In this document: positions 22,395 to 64,000 of the stretch, in pieces | Layout: each line of letters starts with the position of its first letter | Position numbering within the stretch: the first letter of the stretch is position 1 | NCBI GenBank assembly: GCA_013433145.1 | Contig: CM024188.1 | Coordinates: 9,848,345 to 9,912,344 of the forward strand | Direction of reading: 5' to 3' | Length of the DNA: 64,000 nt | Source: Ascaris suum | Lineage: Eukaryota > Nematoda > Chromadorea > Rhabditida > Ascarididae | Notes under the pieces: model-generated | The model's input: the letters and a program-made list of their open reading frames with translations, nothing else | Databases searched by the model: none | Told to the model about the DNA's origin: nothing | Made by a program: the position numbers and the translations under genes

Positions 22395-22445
22395 GTTTTT
22401 GTTGCTTTTCTTTTGATACGGTTTTTGTTGCTTTTGTTGATACGG
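22395..22445 (+). repeat. Imperfect tandem duplication, about 25-bp unit
   Basis: Two copies of a T-rich unit of the form GTTTTTGTTGCTTTT...GATACG, at 22395-22420 and 22421-22445; the second is 2 bases shorter. A further GTTTTTGTTTTT follows. Confidence 0.75.
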
Positions 22446-22729
22446 AAGTTTTTGTTTTTATTTTATTGTTGTCAGATGTGTGTTCCATACTCCCTTTATT
22501 CTAAAACAAAGTTGTTTTTGTTGTTCTTATGTGAAAATGTCTGAATATCGTTGCCGACGCGTAATGTTTCGTCTCATTTCTTTGCAATAATGAACGTCAC
22601 AAAAGACAGATGTGCCCTCACTGTGTGCTACTGGGAAAAGAAGGAGGTGAAAAGTGAAAGCAAAGGGACTTCCATTTCCGCATGGATAAGCCTTATCATT
22701 CCATTTTTATTTGAAGCAATGCGACGCTG

Positions 22730-23060
22730 CAAAGGTGGTGCCCTATTCAAATCTCGCGCTTATGCGAGGTTGCTCCGAATAACGTCCTCGCCCGCTTGCG
22801 CCGCCCTCTCTCTCTTTCTCGGTGTCTCTCGTCGTACGCAATGCGGCATCGTTTGTCCGCATGTCTCAACGCTACGCCCAAGGGATAACGCGATGGGCGC
22901 CTCTCGTGCACTCCCCGCTGGATCGCGGTCGTGTTTCCCATTGGCTGTGTGTGTGCATGTTTGGGGTGTACCCCTGTGTTTGAACTTTGATCCGAGATCA
23001 TCGGAAGCCTTGTTGCAGCTGCTGCAAGTATGTGGCCAACGTGTACCTAGTCTTATAGGA
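22730..23060. other. GC- and CT-rich island
   Basis: Clearly higher in G+C and CpG than the surroundings, with a CT-repeat tract (CCTCTCTCTCTTTCTC near 22805) and GT/TG alternation near 22945. It could be a promoter or enhancer of unc-40 or of an unannotated transcript. Open frames on both strands cross it, as expected of GC-rich DNA. Confidence 0.4.
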
Positions 23061-24654
23061 ATCGTGATCTTGCATAGGCGGGCGAGTTTCTTGTGAGGGA
23101 CATGCACTCATCCAGAGAGGGGGAGAGGAAAAGATCCCTGTGCGAACTGATAGTGTGAGGTGGTGCTGATATTGTCATCTTTATGCGCTTTCCTATGCAA
23201 ATTTTGCTGTGGCCAACAAAACCTCATCGACTTTGCCTCATCGATTTCAGTGAATGGCCTGCAGGCCTTGAATTCCTTCGCATGCAATGATTATTGAAAC
23301 CTTTGCTGCATAATTTTTGACCACCTACGTGCGTAATCTACTGCATGATGTTTTCTACCTGCGAGGCACAATATGCGGTCGATCGGTCGTGGTGAATTAT
23401 GGGCAGTGGAGTATATACTATTCATGCTATAGTAAACTGTGGAGACCCACCGTGTTGAGAATGTACATGAGCATTTTTATCTGGAAGAGCTATTATGTAT
23501 ATCTGTTATGCATGCGCATTAATTCATGTGACATGCATCCCTGTGTTCCTGCTGTCAGTCATCCATCTATCTCACTAGCAGACCGTGCTAAAGTTGCAGC
23601 TACTGAACGGGGAAAGCTGAGGCATTGCAGTTGCATAGATGTCGGGGTTCTTATGATTACTAAAATTTTCAACTCGGCTAATTTTTTAAATGAGGCTCGA
23701 AGGGGCAAGCAACTCAGCCTTCGAGCAAAGCCACAAATTGCCGAAATTACTGCTCTTGGCAGAGGATTTGGCATAGCCAATGTTGAAATAAATGCAGCTA
23801 CTTGGGTTTGTGTGACACTTATGTGAGTGGTTATTTGAGTGATTTTTGTTTAACACGTATAAGTAAATTTGAGGCATAGGTCGCATTTGGCGAGGACAGG
23901 TATGTTTTGTTTGTTGGGCAACGGATCGAGCAAAACGCCATCAAGTTTTCTAAATTCAGCTGGCGTCACAAAATGACTGCTGTCATCGGAGAACACGGAT
24001 AAGCGCGCCTTCACTCTTTATTTGAATAGTGGTGCAACACCTTGTTATGGTGGAGTGATTGCAAAAAGTTGCTAATTTCTCATCCTTCTCAATAGTTTTC
24101 GCATCTTAGAGCCTTTCGTATGTTGTTTATGAAGTAATTTCATGACGAAAGCCATATAAAATGCTGCGAATATATGTAACTGGGGCAGCATTCCAAACAC
24201 CATAAACGCATGATGTTTTGTCTTTCTCTGTTAGTATTTATTTATACTGCCCTCTTTGTTACACCGTTTAAAAACGCGACGATTCCCGATGACGGCTCCC
24301 ACCATGAACGTGCGTAGAGCAGACAAATCTGCTGACACATTTGCTTATAACGCAGGAGGACACAAGTGCTAGGTCATGTCAGGTGCAAGTGTCACGGTTG
24401 GTGAGTTAGAGGGCACTCTCCATGGTCCATACGTAAGGCGGAGGTGTCCGTAACTCGCATGCTTCGTTTTGCAAGTTTTGTTGTCGCAATTTTCTTGTGA
24501 CGTAAGTGGCAAAGCGCAGGTGCTGCAAGGCTCATACCCCGTAAAGGCAATGCCGCTTTCGTCCCCACTCACTCTCAGCAGTTCAATTTTGCACACAAAA
24601 TGTGGGCGTGCAAACTTTCTGCAAATTGCGCAAGCGGGAGAACCCCAGTGTGCG

Positions 24655-24690
24655 GTAGTGGTGGTGGTGGGGGGGTGGGGGGATGGGTGT
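24655..24690 (+). repeat. G-rich tract with quadruplex potential
   Basis: A run of GGT repeats passing into seven G, T, six G, then ATGGG. Four or more G-runs separated by 1-2 nt meet the usual quadruplex pattern. Confidence 0.7.
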
Positions 24691-27600
24691 TTTGGACAGG
24701 ATCTCCGTTCGAGGGTTGATGATTTTATCTGAGCATTTGTTTTTTTCTTTTTTTTTGATTAACTTGCCATTATTGTTCACTTAAGTTACCTTAATGACTG
24801 ATTTGAGAAAACCTCTAGGAAACGGCTAACCAAAGTTTGCAGTAATGTTTCACCGCCCTCTTTTGATCTGACTTCACTGCTGATGCGGAGTAATGAATTA
24901 TCCATGACTTCTGTTGATCTCATAGAGCTACCTCTCCGAATCGCTTCCAGATCGTTTTCACTAACAACACAAATCTGTTTGCGACATTGCTGTCAGCTAG
25001 CGCAGGTCAGTTCTAGCTCATATGTCTTTGGCGCAAATGCACAACACTTCAGGTATGAGCAAGAGTTGCTAACATTTAGTTTGCTAAAGCTGTATTCTGC
25101 ATTGCTGTTATAAATTAGGCAGGAGCCTACTCGTCGACGGATTTGTCGTTCCTAAGGTGTAAAAATCTTTATTTATACCACTGTTTCGTGTGAAATTTAA
25201 AGGTTTTTCGGTGATTATGACGTGGTGTGCTGTTTCCTCTTTTTTTTTCGTCCCATCGAAGGCATATTTCATCGTATAAGATTTCCTAGGCATCATATGC
25301 TTTTTAGGTTTATTCGTATGACGACTTCAGTTGCTTTATATATTTCCGCCGCAGGGAAGCAAACAAGAATTGAAGATTAAAAGAGTTTTTGTTGTGCTTC
25401 ACGTTTGCCGGACTAGGGAAATGCAGTTAATTGAAGGTGTGTGAATGTGGTCGGTGTTTCAGCTAGGCTTCTTTGGGAAAGTGCGGTGCTCGTGACAGAC
25501 GTCGGAAATGGACAGCGTGAGACAGCAGTCACTTGAGTCTTAATCGATTTGGAGATGAAGTGAGGGATAATGAAGAGAAAGAGGAGAGGGAATTTTAAGT
25601 TTGTTGCGTATTTTGGCGACTGACTGCTGTTGGTGGGTGGCATGGTACATGGCGTTATAGTTCCGGCGGACACTTTGCACAACGCGCCGTGAACAGCAGT
25701 GCTGTAGGTGGCATGTTAGTTGATTCACTTGGCCGCATTATTGGCCAATGTAAAGTGCACCGCGAACTGCCCGACATCGCTCAGGGAGTTGCGACGTGCC
25801 GGTGAGCACTGCTATATTTGAGTACTTACTCAGCTGTCCTCTTCTGCCTTCATGCACATCTCAGACATGTTCACTTTTTGCTGCGTATCTTTGAAATTTA
25901 TATATTTCTTTTAAAATGGCGGTCTTAATTCGACAATGATGACGAATTTGGGTAGTGCGACTGTTGCTTTCCCAGCAGTGCCCCCGAGTACGATCGTAAG
26001 TTTAAAACTCCAGTTAAGCCGTCTTTTGACATTATGCTTATTATTTTGAGAGTGTTAGCACTGCAACACTTTCGCATTATTGTATCGAGTAGGATGTTTG
26101 TCGCTGAGGCACTTCAAAACAACGACTAATTAGAATGCAGTTTGTTTTGCAAGCGTCCGCTCATGAAATATTCGTCTGTAAAGTATATTGTGAAGGCAGC
26201 GATGTTCTTATAAGAAGACATTGAGGCGGCGGTTTGCTTGCATTCGAGGTGCTTCTTTGCAGGGCGGCGATGTGCACTGATGGGAATCGCCGCTCGCCAA
26301 GCTGCCGCTCGATCTGAGCTCTCATACATGGTTGCTGAAGCTTTATTTGTCGTGCCTTATGGTTTATTCGACATGTTGAAAAGAGGTATGTATCCTCAGA
26401 GCGTTTTTTCTTTCCCATTAAATGGGTAAGCATGTTTGCCCATTTCCCACACTATTTTCCTCATCGACATTTAGCTTGAGATCTTTTCGAAATGGCGAAG
26501 AGCACTTTATTGCATTTCAGATTCTTGCACCCCATATTCCTCATATATTTCGGCTTTATTTGAAAAGCGTCTTCAGAATCACTTTATTTGCGCTTGAGAA
26601 ACACATATTCAAGAACCCTGTCGTTTGCGCTAATTCATTTGTTCGCATCTTTCTAGTGTCATTGATTTTCCTTCCATTTTACGGCATGAATGTTTAAACT
26701 GGCCGTTTTTGCTGAACAATCGCATTTTGTTGCTTCCTTCATTTTCAGTTTTTCGGTAATACGTCTTTAAAGTCGATTCACAATAAGAGAGCCGAACACT
26801 GACTCAGGGTGCGTTAGGAAATGCGGATTTCGTAATTGCTCGACATTTACGTGGGCTTTTCAGCATCAGAGAAAGCGCGTTTGAGTCTAATCATGTCTTC
26901 TGTCGTTCTTAATCAGAGCGGCAACTCCGTTAGGATTTTTCCTTCAAAACCGGAAATTTATAGCGAGGAACTGCTTGTGAGAGCGATTGTTGCAATTGGT
27001 GAAGTGCAAGAGTATATCGTAAAAAGAGAGGTGGAGGTGAGTTGAGTTGAGCTGTGGGTTACATTCAGCAGATTGCATTCAGTCATTCTTTCTCGTTTAT
27101 TGTTCATGCTGAGAACTCCTCCGAAGCGGTGAATTAAACAGATGCGCGCTCTTGCAATGGCTTCTGTATTGCAGTTCATTTCACCTTTCGCCGCCGTTGT
27201 AGAAGGCGTTTTTTTTTTATTTGAACTTTTCCAGGCTGATTTTACTCGACTGAACTATTTTCCAGTTTGTTTGAAATAAGAAACGGAATATTTTGGTTTG
27301 TAAGGAAACGTTTTCATCTCTTACTTGGCGTGAGAAACACGGCTGATTTCGCTCAATCACCTACGCTCTTCTTGTAGGCTTCCTACTCTTTCCGCGTTTC
27401 ATTCGGATAGTTCTTTCATTTCCGTTCCTTGAAACCACGATGTTTTTATTCAAACCGGGCTATCCGAGAATGGGTCTTAATTAAGGAACTTAGGGGAGGA
27501 GCAGAGGCTGACGTGAGTTCGGATGCAAAATGCAACAGCTGCAAAAAATAGATAAAAGATTTTTTGATGACGTGGCCTGGTGAGCATTAATCAAGAGCGG

Positions 27601-29106
27601 TGAGTTACGTTGTCCAAGTATAGAATCGGATTCCCAGAATACGAGGTTTTCTGTTTCGGTAATAAGGCGATTCTACACATACGGTAGCAGCCGTAGCGGT
27701 CGAAATGTTTCTTCAGGATTTGGAACATACCCACCCTGATCGATGGTCTGCTTTATGCAGCGGTCATTTCCTTCCCATCTTTATGTAGCCGATGCCTTGT
27801 TCGAGAAATGAGGGAGTGATTTCATGTAAGTCATTGCTTTCGTCCCACTAAATATCAACGAGATTCCGGTTTAATCGAGTTCGTGCTGATGCAATTCTGG
27901 AATCACTTTTTTTTTCGACTTTTCTGATAAGCACCTCTATGTCTCCACACTCCGTAATATGCTTCTGGAAGAAATTGCAGTTTTCACCCATGAGCATTTC
28001 AGCATCCTACTCTGTCGGTCTTATACTCGCAAATTCTTATCCGTCCATTAGGAATTATTGATAATTCGTGTTTGCATTATTTCTCTTCTCCTTTTCGTCC
28101 CTTGCATCGGATCAGAAACCTGTTCAACCTCGACTGGGATATTTGCTGAAGTTCGGGAACAGGTTGCGCCCTTCATTCCTCCCGCTTATTCCACCTTTTA
28201 TTTTGTCCTTCGAAACAGCCTTCTTGATTGCACCATCTTCTCGTTATCATTGGCCACATAGTTTGTTCTTTTGAGATGATAAATGGAATATGCTTTATCT
28301 CGTTTTCATTTGGGTGTTGGCCTGTGTCGGTGCAGTTTGCAGTGTAGCACTTGAACCTGGACCACCTTTGGTCTTCTTTTGGAAATATCTGATAGCCCAA
28401 GACTGCAACAGGGAGCGCAAGGCATCTTAAAAAATGGTTTGCTCACGAATTTATCGCTTCAGGATCAGCTTTATGAGTTTGCTGCTTCAGGATCGACTGT
28501 CTTTGTGTTAGGCGTTATGGTTATTCTCATGGTTGAAAATGAGTACTCCCAGGTCGCTTTCATGGACGCGTCGTAGAGAGGGGTAATTGGGATCAGTTCT
28601 TAGCTGTGCTTTGAATGCATTCTTACTTTATTTGTATTGTTTCTTCGATTGCGACGCTATAATTGTCCTCATGATGGGACAGTAGCTTGTTTCAGTATCC
28701 GGCTGCTCGTCGTCTATGACTGCTCAGTTCATGATCATTTCCTAGCTCGATCTTTATTCGCAGCCGACGCGATATTAACGTTTTTGGTGGTTTCCTGTTT
28801 ACGAACATTTCCATGCCCACAATGCCATACGCTTGATGCGTTTTTCTTTTAATCTCATAAAGTCAGCGAACTATTCGGTTAGCGATTAATTCAAGTTTTA
28901 TAGCGATAAACGCTATATCCCTTCAAGATGGCTGTGTCCTTTGAGGCGTACTGCAGAAGTTCTTTAGTAAAAGTCGTTGATAGCGTTGTCGGATGTGGAA
29001 TGGAGATGCGCGATTGCACGCATATGGCTGAGGTAGTTGGGGTTATGTGCTGTGTTTATGCGCACTCTGCTAATGGGCTGGTTTTTATGTGTCGCTAAAC
29101 GTGTCG

Positions 29107-29114
29107 ATTTTCAG
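29107..29114 (+). promoter_or_regulatory. Probable spliced-leader acceptor of unc-40
   Basis: ATTTTCAG lies directly before a 5-nt leader and the ATG at 29120. This is the arrangement of nematode trans-splice sites. No upstream coding exon is needed, because translation starts here with a signal peptide. A cis-spliced 5' untranslated exon is the alternative. Confidence 0.55.
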
Positions 29115-29119
29115 CGTTT

Positions 29120-62050
<32,931 letters not shown>

Positions 62051-64000
62051 GTTAGCGGCCAATTTTCTTTTCATTCTTTCATGTGCTATTGCTTCGTTAC
62101 ATAAAAGTATTTCCGGCGCCTGGCTAGTTTCATTTTTTTTCGTTGATGCCTTGTATATTTTCTACCTTGTCGATAAAATAGCTCTTCGGTTAAAGCTGAC
62201 CAAAAAAATTCGTATAAATAAAACCCGTTGACATACAAAAGTGGGCTAAGAGTCTCGTGATACCAAAGAAGCCTCCCCACTTAGGCTTGACCAAGAAAAA
62301 AGCTGATTTGTAATGAGTCCTTCGTTATGTTTTTCGTTTTTTCGCTAATGAGCGAAGATCACCGTGTAGGGTCAGCAGTCCCCTCCCCCCTCATTTTCCC
62401 TCCCTGCATCTCGGTCCACCATGTCTTCGCTCATTCGGAAATCCTGAACAGTTTAATGAGTAGGCATCTTTTGTGGCGAATGGGGATGTGGGTGAAATGC
62501 TTAACCGAGTGATCGTTTTAAGAGATGCAAAACAACAAAAGGGGTACAGTGAATGAACTGGTTCGGGAATCACCAAATAAGCAAGGTGTTCCGCAAATTT
62601 CGTCAGATGCAGCTCAACACGGCTACAATTTTGAATCCGTTAGACTGTTCTGTTGTAGGTGCAGGCAGTTGCGTTTCTGTTGATACTACAATAGTGAGCG
62701 CACATGCATCTCGCCCATTAAATGCGGCACTAATGAGCTCTATAATGAAAAGTCACGTTTAGGTTTAAGTGGGTTCAAATTGCGTATTGAAGTGCCATGT
62801 CCGAATTTGCAGCCTTGCTATTTCATGAAGCTGTAGCCATCTCTCTCGGTGAGAGTTTTTGATAGCTAAAAGTGGGACATTTCGCAGCGGGTGCGGTTGT
62901 AAGCGGTTGCATAAACATAACTGCTATGAAGAAAACACTCTCATCACGCCTGCATGGGTAGCCGACACGCATAATTTGGAAAGGGAAAGGGATCGCGTAA
63001 CTCGAGTGGAAATGGGAAAATCGAAAAACACAGGTAGATGTTGGAAAAGATGGGTTTAGTTGAAATTTGCGTCAATAGAGAAAAGGCGTTCAAATTTTGG
63101 TTGCTGGTCTAGTTAGCGAGCTTTTTTTGGACAGGTCGATTAACGAAAATTTAGGGCTGCAGTAATTTTTGCGAATTCTTTCAAAATCGGGAAAATAAAT
63201 AGGTACTATCTAAGCCATGACCGCATCCGCCGACGCCGGTTTTATAATGCCACACTTGGAAATACTTTTGAAGGAGGTGGTGTCTGGGGTGTCTTTCCGA
63301 GCAAGTTGTTAAATATAACCTAGAAGAAAGAATTCGGTCAAAGCATTCGCTGAGGTTAGAGGCCAGTGAGTCTGCTCTCAACTGAGGGAAGGTGTTGCAT
63401 GCGATTGGGTAGCCTAAAAACAACGCTGACGAAAGGCAGGGGTAGATCGAGCATCTGAACGAGAAGGATTGAATTAGAACGAATAATGTACTAGAGTGTA
63501 ATTAAATGGTTGAACGAAATGAGGAATGCCGAACTGTTTAGTCGGTCGGAATTCAGTTGCCAAAGCGTCCTGCTTACTCACTACCACTTGTAGTACTGTT
63601 TTCGGATGGGTTTTGCTCAAGGCGTGCCTTTGAATACATTTCCAAGCTGTCACACTTCAATAAAGCGGCTAAGTTTGATGGATCCTAACTGATGCTGTGT
63701 AATGCACAATAAACAGGCTCTGCTTATGGCGCAAATGTCCAAATCCTTCGATGATCGTGGATGACAGGGTTGGCTCAGCGTGGAGCTACACTGTATCGGG
63801 CCACTGGGATTATGCTCTTGATATATCTGTAAATTGACCAAGCGTTCTGCCAATAAGTATCTATTATTATTGCTTTAGTTTATCCGTCTAGTGTTGTTTT
63901 GTGGTACATATGGCTATCCCAGTTGTTTGAGAATTGCTTCATTTGGATCCGCGTTGCCTGTTGTTGTTCGCATTCTGATATGAGTTTTGTAATGTGCTCA
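62051..64000 (+). other. unc-40 intron 20, runs past the window edge
   Basis: I found no exon in the required phase for the rest of FnIII-6, so this is taken as one intron of at least 1.95 kb. Contains a C-rich stretch near 62381-62403. The remaining exons (end of FnIII-6, membrane segment, cytoplasmic tail) should follow to the right. Confidence 0.7.

Larger units (their letters stand above)
12404..29106. other. 17-kb intergenic region, no convincing gene
   Basis: No exon here matches a family I know. Contents: simple tracts (about 19971-19996, 22395-22445, 24655-24690), a GC- and CT-rich island at about 22730-23060, a near-repeat pair at 17035-17096, and weak minus-strand exon candidates at 17755-18173 and 21448-21920. 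Long open frames such as 19107-19751, 20404-20949 and 22551-23096 on the + strand lack domains, splice support or codon regularity. It probably carries upstream regulatory DNA of unc-40, whose coding start is at 29120. Confidence 0.5.

Noticed and set aside
22551..23096. 181-codon + strand frame over the GC-rich island
   Set aside because: GC- and CT-rich sequence suppresses stops on both strands; no domain or splice support.
24369..24596. Cys-containing minus-strand frame (EPCSTCALPL)
   Set aside because: No known module spacing, no clear splice sites, and a + strand frame through the same bases.

Overview
This is animal nuclear DNA, most likely from a nematode and probably one with large introns such as many parasitic species. 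The evidence is two recognisable, intron-rich animal genes on the + strand, acceptors of the nematode TTTTCAG type, and a start codon placed 5 nt after a strong acceptor, as expected for spliced-leader trans-splicing. There is no operon-like bacterial layout and there are no prokaryotic signals. The + strand is T-rich in introns and intergenic DNA, so many long chance open frames exist on both strands; most were discarded.

Region 1 (1-4500): no gene I can name; a few protein-like but broken minus-strand patches at about 800-1420.

Region 2 (4501 or 4677 to 12156): a complete or nearly complete DNA topoisomerase I gene (top-1). I traced 16 exons whose phases all join, giving a 712-codon model with the full catalytic set (Arg445, Lys489, Arg547, His589, Tyr670). 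Only the 17-nt first exon is uncertain. A poly(A) signal lies at 12398.

Region 3 (12404-29106): about 17 kb with no convincing gene. It holds homopolymer tracts, a G-rich quadruplex-type tract, a GC- and CT-rich island near 22.7-23.1 kb, and some weak minus-strand exon candidates (17.8-18.2 kb, 21.4-21.9 kb). It is probably largely the upstream regulatory region of the next gene.

Region 4 (29120 to the right edge): the 5' and central part of a DCC/neogenin/Frazzled/UNC-40 netrin receptor. Twenty exons (990 codons) join in phase: a signal-peptide exon, four Ig domains, five complete FnIII domains and the start of the sixth. The rest of FnIII-6, the membrane segment and the cytoplasmic tail lie beyond the window. 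Introns are large (up to 8.2 kb); two contain long (TA)n tracts. Splice choices of interest are a NAGNAG acceptor, a 6-nt tandem acceptor, and an intron whose two edges carry the same 10 nt.

The two genes have unrelated jobs: nuclear DNA relaxation, and axon or cell guidance at the cell surface. Nothing suggests they are co-regulated. I recall that C. elegans top-1 and unc-40 both lie on chromosome I, so their linkage here may reflect conserved chromosome content. I found no strong evidence of a previously undescribed system.
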